DNA from: Cryptomeria japonica
Taxonomy: Eukaryota > Streptophyta > Pinopsida > Cupressales > Cupressaceae
Length of the DNA stretch: 64,000 bases
Direction of reading: 5' to 3'
Assembly: GCF_030272615.1 (NCBI RefSeq)
Contig: NC_081405.1
Location: forward strand, 468,770,008-468,834,007
Below, piece by piece: positions 46,093 through 57,995 of this stretch (position 1 is its first letter; the number at the start of each line of letters is the position of its first letter). Position numbers and translations under genes: made by a program. A model generated the notes under the pieces. It made no database searches. It saw nothing but the letters and a program-made list of their open reading frames with translations, and was not told the DNA's origin.

Positions 46093-47602
46093 TGATAGTT
46101 CTAATACTAAATGTAAGTACAGATCCAATAGCCAACAAGATGAGAGGGGGGGTGAATCATACAAACTTAATCTTCCATAAAAACATCATATTCAACCTCG
46201 GTAACATATACCTTAGTAATATAACCAAAACTGTTAAACATGCAAACTCAAAAGCATATAAACATCATAAACCTCATTACACTAGATTTAACGTGGAAAC
46301 CCAAATAGGGAAAAACCATTGTGGGATTTTGGACCCACTAAGAAATATACTCTTCTAGAGTATGCTCGGTTAAAAGAAAATCCTGTTAAAGATTACAAAC
46401 ACATTCCTAGATGTGACTTGGTTAACGGATTTCCCTCAGATCTGTTAGGATCTTCACCTTGTTAGAAGTGACCTTGTTAAAGGATTTCAAACACTCAATC
46501 AGAATGTCACCTTGCTAGAGGGTTTTACAGATAAGACTGTTAAGTCCACTCGGTTAAGAGATTTTCTATCACTTTCACAAAATAATAGTAATAAAAGTCT
46601 ATCTACAACTTCACATCTAAAATGCTAAAGTAGATTCTTATTTGTTCAATACAATCTAGACATAGAACTAATCTTGTCCATCTGCTAGGCTACTATACTT
46701 TGTTATTCAAATAGGTCTTCAAGCTTCTGTGCTCGGTAATCACTATGTAGCATCTCTGTGCATACACTTGCCCGCATACATTGTTTATCAATAGTTCCCT
46801 ATTTATAAACAATTAGTTAACCACTTAATCTCCTTGATCACATTTCCCATGATCAGTCATAGCCATTAGATCTTCAATCTTGTCCAGGTTCAATGCATCT
46901 TTCGATTTGAAAATGTTTTACCCCGCCTAGGAACTTGCATATATTTCTTGGAACTTGTGTTAGGGTATTGCGGTTCAATCTGCACTGTAGATCTTCATGC
47001 TAACTTTCCTTTGCCATAGATTCATTAACAAACTATATTTATGGCATACCAATCATTTAATCAGTTCCAGCTCATCAACTTCCTTCATTAAATAATGCAT
47101 GTAAACATTTCATCCATTCTGTTACAGCTCGGTTACAACTCAGTAACAACTCAGTAAATACTAAACTTTACTCGGTAGACATTCTGTCTTCATTAACTGA
47201 TAGCGATAGCCTTAGGGTTTACCGACTAGGTTCTTTGCTTGGTAACATAGTATAGTATTAACCTTACAATTCATAACATATGTATGATGTTAAAACAATC
47301 TAAACATCATGATCTCATCACTGTCTGACTCGGTAATAGTTGCCCATTGAATATCCTATTCATCATAATCTTTCCTATGCCTTTTATCGACATCTTTATA
47401 TTCTTGAAATCATACTTCTCAAGATATGGCAACATCATACTGAATTAGAAAATCAATTTCTTGAGATCAATGAGAAAATAATAATATCAAGATAGTAAAC
47501 ATCCTTAATCATTTATATCCATAATCATCAACAACCTTCTCAATATCTTTATTGAAATGTCAACAATCTCCCATTGTCTGTTATAATGCTATATTGCCAA
47601 CA
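46093..47602 (-). repeat. 3' LTR of copia 3
   Basis: TGATAGTTCT to TTGCCAACA, 1510 bp. It has the GAGAGGGGGGGTGAATC box about 50 bp inside and a minus-strand TATAAATAG at 46799-46807 as a likely promoter. Confidence 0.9.
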
Positions 47603-47640
47603 ATCTCCCCCTTTGGCATTGATGGCAAAACCAATTGATT
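47603..47640 (-). other. Polypurine tract of copia 3
   Basis: Minus-strand AAAGGGGGAGAT directly next to the LTR, preceded by TTGCCATCAATGCC. The inverted repeat around it is shorter (TTGCCA/TGGCAA) than in the two other copia elements. Confidence 0.75.
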
Positions 47641-48014
47641 TGACCTTAAAAGATTTAGATTGTTATGATTCTAAAATGCTGAAATTCTCTCCCCCATACA
47701 TTAGACTTCTCCTCTTTTCTCAGTCTTCTTTCTTCAGTCTTCTCCCCCTTTTTATTAGTCTTCTCCCCCTTTGACAACAATGCCAAAAAGTAAAGAACTA
47801 AAACATAATTTCTACCTGTATGAAGTGATTTCCTACTGTAATGTGTCAATTCAATTTCAATTAGAGCATTTTGACTTCAATTCCTATTCCCTATAATGTT
47901 TTCCTATACTATTTCCTGTACACCTTTAGAAAACATCCTAAAGTGTGTAAATCAGCATCAACCCCCAAAAGATATTCGATAGAGTCATTGGATTGATGCT
48001 TTCACCGAACTCGG
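47641..48014. other. Copia 3 3' untranslated region
   Basis: Short stretch between the RNase H stop and the PPT with several CTCTCCCCC and TCTTCTCCCCCTTT repeats, i.e. extra PPT-like purine runs on the minus strand. No ORF. Confidence 0.5.
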
Positions 48015-49460
48015 TCAGTGAGTAGAAGATAGGGGTAGGACCCATAACTTACTTCTGAGATATTCAAAAATCTCCCTTGGTAGTGGCTTGGTGAAGATAT
48101 CTACTATCTGTTCCTTTGTGCTAACATACTCCAACACCACTTTCTTCTCTTGAGCTTCTTCTCTAAGATAATGATATTTGATAGAGATGTGCTTTGTCTT
48201 AGAGTGCATAATAGGATTCTTTGAAATATTAATGGCACTAGTATTGTCACATAATATAGTTACTGGCTTGGTAACTTTCTCATTTATACCTTCCAACAGT
48301 TGTTTGATCCATGCAATGTTGGTACAGTTCAATGCTGCAGCAACATATTCAGCTTCTGCTATTGACTGTGAAACACATCCTTGTTTCTTGCTAAGCCAAC
48401 TCACTAGTCTTTCTCCTGAAAAGAAAGCTCCTCCACTTGTTCTTTTTTTGTCATCAATGTTGCCTGCCCAATCAGCATCAGTATAAACTTTTAAATCAAA
48501 ATCATTTCCTTTCTGATATACTAAGCCATAATCCTTAGTACCTTTCAAGTATCTAAAGATTCTTTTGATTGATGTCATGTGTGTGTCCTTAGGATCTGCA
48601 GAGAATCTTGCAACTATACCTACTACATGTGCTATGTCTGGTCTGCTATGAACAACATATTGTAGCTTTCCAATCATGGATCGGTAAAGTGTCTCATCAA
48701 CAAATACAGATTCCTCATTCTTTGATAATTTACAGTTGGTAGTCATAAGAGTACTTACTAGTTTTGAATCCTCCATTCCAAATTTCTTCAAGATTTCCTT
48801 TATGTACTTGGATTGAGTAATAAAAATCTCATTTTTCATTTGCAGTCTCTGTAAACCTATAAAATATTTTATCTCACCGATTAATGACATCTCAAATTCT
48901 TTGCTCATTTCATTTCCAAAGTTCTTGCATAACGAGTCATTTCAACAAAATATAATATCATCAACAAATATGGCTGAGATCAGTATGTCATTTTCATCAT
49001 TCTTCATGTACATATTGTTGTTCTCACTTGTCCTTATAAAACCAATCTTAATCAAATAAGAGTGCAATCTTTCATACCATGCTCTAGGTGCTTGTTTCAA
49101 ACCATATAAAGCTTTGTTCAATTTATATACCTGATCTTTATTCTTGTCTTCAACAAATCCTTCAGGTTGTTCAATAAAAACTTCTTCTTCTAATATTCCA
49201 TTCAAAAATGCAGATTTGACATCCATTTGATATACCTTGAAATTTTTGAAAGCAACATATGCCAACAATGTTCTTACTCCTTCAAGTCTAGCAACAGGTG
49301 CAAAAGTTTCACCATAATCAATTCCTTCTTCTTGAGCATAACCTTTGCAAACTAATCTTGCTTTGTTTGGAATGACCTCTCCTTTTTCATTTAGCTTGTT
49401 TATGAAAATCCACTTTGTACCGATTACATTTTGTCCTTTGGTCTTGGGATTCATGTCCAT
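48015..49460 (-). pseudogene. Copia 3 reverse transcriptase and RNase H
   Basis: One frame throughout, with a single stop near 48909-48941. RT: NVIGTKWIFINKLNEKGEV, RLVCKGYAQEEGIDYGETFAPVAR, YQMDVKSAFLNGILEEEVF, YGLKQAPRAWYERL and the active site IFVDDIIF (about 48955). RNase H: VYTDADWAGNIDDKKRTSGG keeps the first catalytic Asp. QSIAEAEYVAAAL, LCDNTSAINISKNPIMHSKTKHI and VDIFTKPLPREIFEYLRSKL follow, ending at 48015. The enzyme copies RNA to DNA. Catalytic boxes look intact; the stop and the upstream frameshift prevent a full polyprotein. Confidence 0.9.
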
Positions 49461-50682
49461 GTGTCATTCTTCTTGATTTGATCTATCTATTCTATCATAG
49501 CATTTATCCAATCTTCACTGTTAAATGCCTCTTTCACTATTCTCGGTTCAAATTCAGATATTAAACATGTGTTCTGTCTCAGTTTGTTCCTTGTCATACT
49601 GGATCATCCTTATCTCCTATAATCTGACTTAGTGCATGATGTCTTTTGACATACTTTGCTAATACAGGCTTGGTAGGCTCTGTATAATCTTCTTCATCAC
49701 TCAGTAATTGGATATTCTCTTCATTTTCTTCAACAGTCTTCTCGGTAAGACTTCTCAATTGAACATAGACAAATTCATCATAGTCTTTGGGTTCCTTGGA
49801 ATTTCCTTCATCATTTCTTTATGCAAATTCATCAATTTTCACATTTGCACTTTCTACTATTTTGTTAGATGATTTGATCAGACATTTAAATGCTTTGCTT
49901 CTAGAAGAATAACCAAGAAATGTTCCTTCTTCACTCTTCTGATCAAACTTATCATTTCTATCATCTTTGTGTACCTAGCATCTACTTCCAAAGATTTTAA
50001 AATAACTTACATTAGGTTTCTTATCATACCAGATTTCATATGGTGTCTTCAAAGTACCTTTCTTCAATTATACTCAGTTCAGGGTGTAAACTATTGTTCT
50101 TATTGCTTCTCTCCAAAATGTTTGTGGCACTGTCTTTTCAATCATCAGTGTTCTAGCACAATCCACAATAGATCTATTTCTTCTCTCAGCTATTCCATTT
50201 TGTTATGGAGTTCTCGGTGCAAAGACTTTTCTTTTAATACCATGATCATTATAGAATACGTTGAATTCATCAGATGTGAACTCTCCTCCTCTATCTAATC
50301 TAAGACATTTCAATTGTCTTCCTGTTTCATTTTCAACTCTTGCCTTGTACCATTTAAACATTTGAAAAGCTTTTGATTTATCTTTTAAAAACATTACTAA
50401 CATCATCCTTGAATAGTCATCCACAAATAATATGAAATATTTATCACCATAATAACTTTGAACTTTCATAGGACCATAAAGATCAGTGTGCACTAGATCT
50501 AAAATTCCCTTAGAAGTGTAAGACTTACTTGTAAAGCTTGATCTTGTCATCTTACCCATCTGGCATCCTCGGCACATAGCATTCTTAGGTTTTTCAAGAC
50601 TCGGTAGACCTCTTACTCGATGCTTCTTGCTTATTTTGATCAAATTATCAAAATTTAAATGAAAAAACCTTTTATGCCATAA
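49461..50682 (-). pseudogene. Copia 3 integrase
   Basis: Zinc-binding part KRFFHLNFDN and MCRGCQMGK (about 50590). Catalytic core DLVHTDLYGPM (Asp), FVDDYSRM, LRLDRGGEFTSDEF (Asp, about 50300) and TP-stop-QNGIAERRNRS (TAA for Gln, Glu kept, about 50195). The rest (50200-49480) is frameshifted and stop-ridden, but GTFLGYSSRSKAFKC and the acidic SDEEDYTEP linker are readable. The order after protease and before RT is the copia order. Confidence 0.82.
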
Positions 50683-51354
50683 CTAGGTATCATCTATCTT
50701 TGAATACAAACACTTGTTATGAGTTGAGTCAAGGTGAAATGCATTACCTTTTTTTTGTGTCCTGGTAGTAGCTAACTTTCCATTCTTGTCATGAACTTTG
50801 ACAATTCCTTTATGAAATTCTATTCGGTAACCTGTGTTGTTTAGCTGTGCTACACTCAACAAATTGTATTTCAAACCTTCAACCCAATAAACATCATTAC
50901 ATTTAGCATTGTCAAGAAGTGTTATAGATCCTTTACCTTTCACTAGACATGGTGCATCATTACCAAATCTAACATAGCCTCCATCATAATCTTCTAATAT
51001 AACAAACTTGTGTTTATCTCCTGTCATATGATGTGAGCAACCACTATCTATGATCCAAGAATCATTAGTGTTTATGTGAGATATTAGGGCTTTTTCTTCA
51101 TACCTTTCTTCATCTGATCCATCTTTGATAGCCACATAAACTACTTCCTTTGTATCAGTTTCATTTGATTTATCATCGTTAGATTCCTCATCAACTATTA
51201 AACATGTCTTTCTATCTCTTCTTCTGAAGTCTTGGTGTCCTCTGTAATGATTATCTTTTTGTCTGTCATCTCGGTAATCTCTCTTTTCAGTAGAATCTTT
51301 GTCAGGACAGTTAGAAGCCATATGTCCTATCTTATCACAATTGAAACATTTCAA
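50683..51354 (-). pseudogene. Copia 3 zinc knuckle and protease
   Basis: CFNCDKIGHMASNCPD knuckle at 51350-51305. A charged linker follows, then the protease with SWIIDSGCSHHMTGD (catalytic Asp, about 51050) and YNLLSVAQL (about 50862). It ends at a TAG (50683) standing for the Trp in the usual TWLWHKR. It is in frame with gag upstream and integrase downstream. Confidence 0.85.
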
Positions 51355-51369
51355 AGGTAGTTTTCCTTT

Positions 51370-52244
51370 TTACTTACCTTTTCCTCTCGGTAACCTTTTG
51401 GCTAATAGTGCTCCAAACTCTTCATGCTTTCTGATTTCCTCATACAGTTTGTGTACTTCTTCCATGTTCTTACAAAATCTTTCACTTGCTCCACTATGAT
51501 CTCCTTCAGAGTACTTATACTTTCTTTCATTGTAATCATTAGATTCATCAAGATTAAAAGAACTAAATGCAGATTCAACTTTATTTACCGAAGATCCACT
51601 GTTATCAAAGTTACTTAACTCAAATGCATGTAGCTTACCAATAGTAGCATCTAAAGAAACTGACATATTAGGTACAGACCTCAATTCATTGATTGTAGAG
51701 ACTCGGATTGCATAAGTTGGTAGAAGGGTTCTTAACAACTTTCTTGTTATATCCTTTTCTTCAATAGTTCCACCTTCTCCTTTGATTTGATTGACAATCT
51801 CCTTTAGTATTGTATTGTACTGAGTTATGTTCTCACCTTCATTCATCCTCATAGATTCAATTTGTCCTCTTAGACTATCTACTTTTTCTCTTTGAACATG
51901 TTCATCTCCTCCATATACTGATATGACCTTATCCCACATTGCCTTTGCATCATTGCAGCCTTCTAGATCATTAAACTCTGAGTCGGTCAATGCAGATGTT
52001 ATTTCAATCATTGCTTGAATATGTTCTTGCTTTGCCTTTATCTCTTCCATAGTCAATGGATAGGTGCTCAGTGTAACAAAATCATTCTCTAGATAGTATA
52101 CAACATATTCTCCAACTCCTGATAGATGCAACTTCATCCTTTTCTACCATGTAGAGAAACTTGACTTGTTCAGCTTCGGTGCATCCGTCTTATACATATT
52201 TGGATCTTTAACTCAAGTTCCTTTAAACTTTTCTTCCAGAGTCC
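51370..52244 (-). pseudogene. Copia 3 gag
   Basis: Gag polypeptide of the copia UBN2-type. RMKLHLSGVGEYVVYYLE, CNDAKAMWDKVISVYGG, MRMNEGENITQYNTILKEIV, LRTLLPTYAIRVSTINELR and LHAFELSNFD form the capsid. GALLAKRLPRGKGK ends in a TAA at 51370, just before the knuckle. The frame is open above the Met at 52137, so the true start is probably nearer 52244. Confidence 0.85.
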
Positions 52245-52261
52245 AAAGCTCTAATACCAAT
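52244..52261 (-). other. Primer-binding site of copia 3
   Basis: Minus strand TGGTATTAGAGC directly after the 5' LTR, one C/T change from the initiator-Met complement TGGTATCAGAGC. Confidence 0.8.
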
Positions 52262-53775
52262 TGATAGTTCTAATACTAAATGTAAGTATAGATCCAATAG
52301 CCAACAAGATGAAAGGGGGGGGGGGTGAATCATACAAACTTAATCTTCCATAAAAACATCAAATTCAACCTTGGTAACATATACTTTAGTAATATAACCA
52401 AAACTGTTAAGCATGCAAACTCAAAAGCATATAAACATCATAAACCTCATAACACTAGATTTAATGTGGAAACCCAAATAGGGAAAAACCACTATGGGAT
52501 TTCAGACCCACTAAGAAATATACTCTTCTAGAGTATGTTCGGTTAAAAGCAAATCTTGTTAAAGATTACAAACACATTGCTAGATGTGACCTAGTTAAGG
52601 GATTTCCCTCAGATCTGTTAGGATCTTCACCTTGTTAGAAGTAACCTTTTTAAAAGATTTCAAACACTCAATCAGAATGTCACCTTGCTAGAGGGTTTTA
52701 CAGATAAGACTGTTAAGTCCACTTGGTTAAGAGATTTTCTGTCACTTTCCCAAAATAATAGTAATAAAAATCTATCTGCAACTTCACATCTAAAATGCTA
52801 AAGCAGATTCTTATTTGTTCAATACAATCTAAACATAGAACTAATCTTGTCCATATACTAGGCTACTATACTCTGTTATTCAAACAGGTCTTCAAGCTTC
52901 TGTGCTTGGTAATCACTATGTAGCATCCCTGTGCATACACTTGCCTGCATACATTGTTTATCAATAGTTCCCTATTTATAAACAATTAGTTAACCACTTA
53001 ATCTCCTTGATCACATTTCCCATGATCAATCATAGCCATCAGATCTTCAATCTTATCTAGGTTCAATGCATCTTTCGATTTGAAAATGTTTTACCCTACC
53101 TAGGAACTTGCATATATATCTTGGAACTTGTGTTAGGGTATTGCGGTTCAATCTATGCTATAGATCTTCATGCCGACTTTCCTTTGCCATAGATTCATTA
53201 ACAAACTATATTTATGGCATACCAATCATTTAATCAGTTCCATCTCATCAACTTCCTTCATTAAATAACACATGTAAACATTTAATGCATTCTATTACAG
53301 CTCGGTTACAACTCGGTAACAACTCAGTAAATACTAAACTTTACTTGGTAGACATTCCACCTTCATTAACCGATAGTGATAGCCTTAGGGTTTACCGACT
53401 AGTTTCTTTGCTTGGTAACATAGTATAGTATTAACCTTACAATTTACAACATATGTATAATGTTAAAACAATCTAAACATCATGATCTCATCATTGTCTA
53501 ACTCGATAATAGTTTCCCATTGAATACCTTATTCATCATAATCTTTCTTGTGCCTTTTACTGACATCTTTATATTCTTCAAATCATACTTCTCAAGATAT
53601 GGCAACATTATACTAAATTAGAAAATTAATTTCTTGGCATCAATGACAAAATAATAATATCAAGACAGTAAACATCCTTAATCAGTTATATCCATAATCA
53701 TCAACAACCTTCTCAATATCCTTATTGAAATGTCAACAATCTCCTATTGTCTGTTATAATGCTATATTGCCAACA
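52262..53775 (-). repeat. 5' LTR of copia 3
   Basis: Partner of 46093-47602, 1514 bp. Minus-strand TATAAATAG at about 52971-52979. Confidence 0.9.
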
Positions 53776-55259
53776 ACGCCTACTCTCACAAGGGATCCAC
53801 CCTCACCCCTCTACTGTCCAACATCAGTTGGCACCCCACTGCTGCTAGCACCAGGATCACCAATAGTCCATCATGGAGCCTCTCATCTATGTGCCTGTCC
53901 TTGCCTATGGCCCTACCTCTGGCCCTATCCCTGTGCCGGTGCAGGGGCATCATCCTCCACATCCTCAATATGAGGAGCCTGCTCTCTTGGATCTATAAAT
54001 TGAGGGAATGGATGCTACTGAAAGTAATCCCTATATTGGGGCAATACCCCCACATCTGCTACATCCTCCAGGTAATCCCATATCAAGCGATGTAAACCTA
54101 TCAACTCCTACATAGCCAAATAATATGACAATCGTGGAGACCATCCCTACCTCTCCTCATCAGCATAGCGAGCATACATTGTATACTCCTATGAGATCCC
54201 CTGAGGCCAGCCGTACTACCTCATCACTCATGAAATGATGAATCGCTCCACAACAGTCTATGATCTCCCGATCAGTGGGTGTGTCACAAAAAGGTCCCTA
54301 CGAACCCTCTGCTAGTCATCCCATGGCTCCAAGCCTCTGTATGGTCTCTAGACAACTGCTATAAGGTCATTGAGCTACCATCTCTAGAAGTCCATCTTGC
54401 CCAAATGGAGCTGTGTGAGATATCCGGTATACCTTTAAATAATCGGCTGTCCTGGCTCTTTGCTATCATCAACTATCGGTCAACAAATGGGAAGGTGCTC
54501 CCAAGCCCACACCTATAAAATGTATACACCTACGACCATGCTCCACCCATCCCTGTAAACAATCTCATGCATCTCCCAATACATGTGGGCCAACAAATAA
54601 GAGCCCTAGCCAAGTCTCTGAGGGGCCTCTATCAACCTCTCTAGCATACGACCCCATCCACTTTGGAAACCCTATTGCCCTCTGTCTGGCATCAAGAAGC
54701 AACCAATGAACCCTGCTAGAACACATGCCAGGGGATACTCCTCACTATACCTGCTCATAAGAATGCCCCAACTCATGGAACGAGTCAAAATGTTAGGGTC
54801 CCTAAATACGTTCCTAAGAGCCTGTAGTCTAGGTAACAATGCGGTATCATAATTCACCTTATCCCCAGCAAAAGCGATACGAAGGATCCTATACACATCC
54901 TTGGGAGTGATAGTCAACTCCCTAACTGGCAAATGAAATGTATTATGCTCCAAATGAAAATGCCCAACCAATGTCATGAGCATTCTGTGGTTCACACGGA
55001 TATCAAGTAATCACAATAGATGAGTCAAGCTACATAAATCAACATGAGCCTGCTCAACCTCAGATAGATGACAAACTAATGCCATCATAGGTGGATATAC
55101 ACATCTAAAGAGCACAGGAGGTAATCGAACCTACAAAAACCCAACAATGATCATTAGAAAACATTCCAAATGAGCGTACAACAAAAGTTAAACATCACGT
55201 AAATACCAATAAGTCAAATCCAAAACCAAAATTTCATGTTTACACTTTCAAAAATGATC

Positions 55260-55520
55260 ACTGTCTTTCGAATGACAAAACACAATCAAGTAGCATCTCG
55301 TACAAGTCAAGAATGGCTTCCGTACGAGAAAATAGCCTCGAACGATAAACTTTTACACATCGCATGACAAAATGGTCTTTTAACAGACCTTTCGTACGAC
55401 ACAAGGGTGGACCGCATACGACAAAACTAGTAGGCTCAAATGAAAAAAGATTTTTTACCAGTTTCTCATACGAGACAGGATCCTGTCTCACATGATAAAC
55501 CAAGATACCCAACCCAAAAC
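55260..55520 (-). repeat. CGTACGAG motif cluster upstream of the antisense ORF
   Basis: On the plus strand: CTCGTACAAG, CCGTACGAG, CTCGAACGAT, TTCGTACGAC, GCATACGAC, CTCATACGAG and CTCACATGAT. These are the leader motifs of 34120-34315 and 35560-35860, mostly in reverse orientation. They sit upstream of the minus-strand plant-mobile-domain ORF, as the others sit upstream of gag. Confidence 0.7.
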
Positions 55521-56858
55521 CCATGAAAAACTTCAAAAAAGCATAAAAAAATTCAAAATTGGAAACATAAAGAAGCTTAAGATCGATCACTTACCGTTGG
55601 CTCATAGTTTCAGGGTCGATTATGTCTTCTCTGGTGCTCAAATCAATGCTGATGAGTAGGGACCACCATTTTTCTCGCAGAGGGCTTTTTGAATTTTCAA
55701 ACTTGGAGGGTTAAAATGATTTGAAAATGACACTTTCATCCTATATATAGCCTAAAACCTAATTTTTCAAATTGCTCTGATAGTTATGAAAATTGTACCC
55801 TTAGCTAATTTGCCTACTCTGATTCCATTTTTGGGATCAAAATTGAAATTTGAGATCATTTTGCTAGCCAATTTCACAATTTTGACCACTTAGCGCTATT
55901 TTCATCAAATGCTCATTCTTTCTTTAAATTGCGCTCAAATTTCAACGCTGAATCTTAATTCAATTTCATTCTACACATCTACATTACAATCAACTCTATG
56001 CTTAATTTCTCATCAATCAACGCCGAAATTTTCAAAAAAATCCTGAAAATCAGTTTGTGCTCAAATTACTTATTTTCACCAAACAATTGCCTATAATCAA
56101 TCCCTCGTTATCTTTCGATTTTGCTGTCGAGGGGGCATACTCATGATCTTATGAGTTCACATCTCACAAGTCAAGGAAATTTTTCAAATCTTCATCAAAA
56201 GTTGAGAAAAATCTTTTCAATTAAAGAAAATCAATCCTTATTGCTAAGGGGAATCTCATCTTCATCGCTTCACATCAAGTTGAGAACTCTCGATCATCTG
56301 AATCAAATCAATCGCTAGGGTCATATCAGTTTCATCACTTCAAATCAAGCTGATATTTGTCTTTCATCTGAATTAATCTCTTAACATTAATCAGTTTCAT
56401 CACTTCAAATCAAGCTGGTTATTCGTTTAAGCTCAATCAAAATTTTCAAGAGTATCTTTGATCACACTAAATATAAGCAGGTGTTCAGTATTCATTTCTT
56501 GATCAAGATGAATGGTTCATTCTTCACTCATCGTGTCTTGATCAATCAAGTTCAAGATTGATTTTTATCATCACTCACTATATCTAAGATCAATCAAGTT
56601 CTAGATTAGTAAGATCCACTTCTTGATCAATCAAGTTCAAGTTCGGTATCTTTGTTTTCTATCGTTCCTAAGTTCAATCAAGTTCAGGATTGGTATCACT
56701 TTAATCAGACTTCATTTAGCTTTATCGCTTTGAATCAAGCTAAACACCTTGCTTTTCATCTAGTTCATGATCAATCAAGTTCAAAACTGGCATCTCCTAG
56801 ACATCACACATTCTTTGAACCAACACACTACTCACACATAAATTCAAAGAGGGGCAAA
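55521..56858. other. Gypsy 3' non-coding region with a TCAATCAAGTTCA repeat
   Basis: No gene. Between about 56270 and 56790 the words GATCAATCAAGTTCAAGATT and TTTCATCACTTCAAATCAAG recur many times, a dispersed microrepeat in front of the 3' LTR. AAAGAGGGGCAAA (56846-56858) next to the LTR is the likely polypurine tract. Confidence 0.6.
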
Positions 56859-57995
56859 TGTAATACCCTAAAATTGGTTATCTAAACCATGGGCCCCTAA
56901 TCTTGACAACATCACCAAGGTCCTAACCAAAGGCAATTAAATCAATCTTGAGCACATTATTAATTCTTCAAATCATCAAATATCACATGACAAATCAACT
57001 ACTCAATATTAATTAAATATTTATTTAATTAATCAAATCATTTCCAATAATATCATTTTGATCAATTATCCCATTTTAATTTATTAAATATCCTTGCATA
57101 TTTAATTAATTAATAAATTTGCCATTCAATCATGCAAAAAGGATTAATTTATTACAAAAGATGAATTAATTTATTAAAAAGAGTTGATTTGAAAATAAAA
57201 CAAAAAGAATTGAATTGAGAGAGGAATCAAACTTGAGATATTATTTCTTTTTCTAAATTTAGAACTTGAAATCAGAAAAGCAATTTAATTGAATTATTGA
57301 ATTATTCTCTAAAATTGGAACTCAAAGCTTTTCAGAAAAAGAAGTTCAGTTGCATTGAAAAGACCTTTTCTTGAATAAATCAAATATATGCATGGAATTA
57401 TCTATTTTTATCCTATATGCATGGAATTAATTTATTATTATTTTCCAATGCAACTTGGACTTCTAATTTGAATGCATTTCAATTAAATTATAATTGGAAT
57501 CTATCTCAAGGTTAACTAAACATGATTTCTCAATTATTTTCAATTAATCTTAAATTGAGATTTTTCTCTTGTGATTCAATAAATTCAGTCTTCTACTCTC
57601 ATTCCAATTTACCCCAGAGATTTTTGAGAACACGCTTGGAGATTATTATCATGCTAATTTCGCTCTAGAGTCATTGAAGATTATTATGCTTTTTAGATTA
57701 TTTGCATCCATTTTACATCCATTGTTGCTTGAATTGATTATTTGCTTGAATTATTCATTCATCTTGCATCCATATAGTTAATATCATATAGATTAAATCA
57801 TTCGTCTTGGTGTAGTCTAGTCGCTGGTGTTTCTTATAAAAATTTGAGAGCAATCTTATACTCGCATCTTTTAGAAGGCAATTGGTCGCTTTGCTATGGT
57901 TTATTACTTATTGATTATTGATTACTAACCATGCATATAATGACTTAATTGAAGTGTTGTGCTTGCAGCTACAGGTTCACTTTTTCACACACACA
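56859..57995 (+). repeat. 3' LTR of the gypsy element
   Basis: TGTAATACCC to TCACACACACA, 1137 bp. Over the first ~550 bp it differs from the 5' LTR at only about ten positions by eye. Confidence 0.8.

Larger units (their letters stand above)
46093..53775 (-). mobile_element. Copia element 3 (layer 3)
   Basis: Minus-strand Ty1/copia element of 7.7 kb. LTRs are 46093-47602 and 52262-53775. Flanks are ATGCC (46088-46092) and ACGCC (53776-53780), a target duplication differing by one C/T at a CpG. The internal order is PBS, gag, zinc knuckle, protease, integrase, RT, RNase H, PPT. One clear frameshift lies between integrase and RT, plus a few stops. It is the best preserved polymerase in the window. 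By eye LTRs differ by about 5% over the first 640 bp, mostly transitions. Confidence 0.9.
45612..55150 (-). pseudogene. Antisense plant-mobile-domain ORF in the gypsy element, split by copia 3
   Basis: Minus-strand ORF opposite to gag-pol. The N-terminal part (55150-54450) matches a plant mobile domain: LLDIRVNHRMLMTLVGHF, THTFHLP-like NTFHLPVRELTITPKDVYRI, LVGFIG-like LAGFIGCFL, and LQVWAWEHLPI (TAG in place of the Gln). The C-terminal part (46092-45612) is a coiled coil (AELQSQLTVAYT, AERDCQIIALRAKLRAEIESL) with a Pro-rich end. Copia 3 interrupts it at 46093-53775. Most stops are TAG for Gln, plus one TGA fitting Arg (CGA). Base composition is more GC-rich than the flanks. Antisense accessory ORFs with this domain are known from Tat elements; their role is unclear. 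Confidence 0.7.

Noticed and set aside
53725-54518. Plus-strand ORFs (53725-53973, 53889-54095, 54279-54518)
   Set aside because: Shadows of the GC-rich minus-strand plant-mobile-domain ORF.
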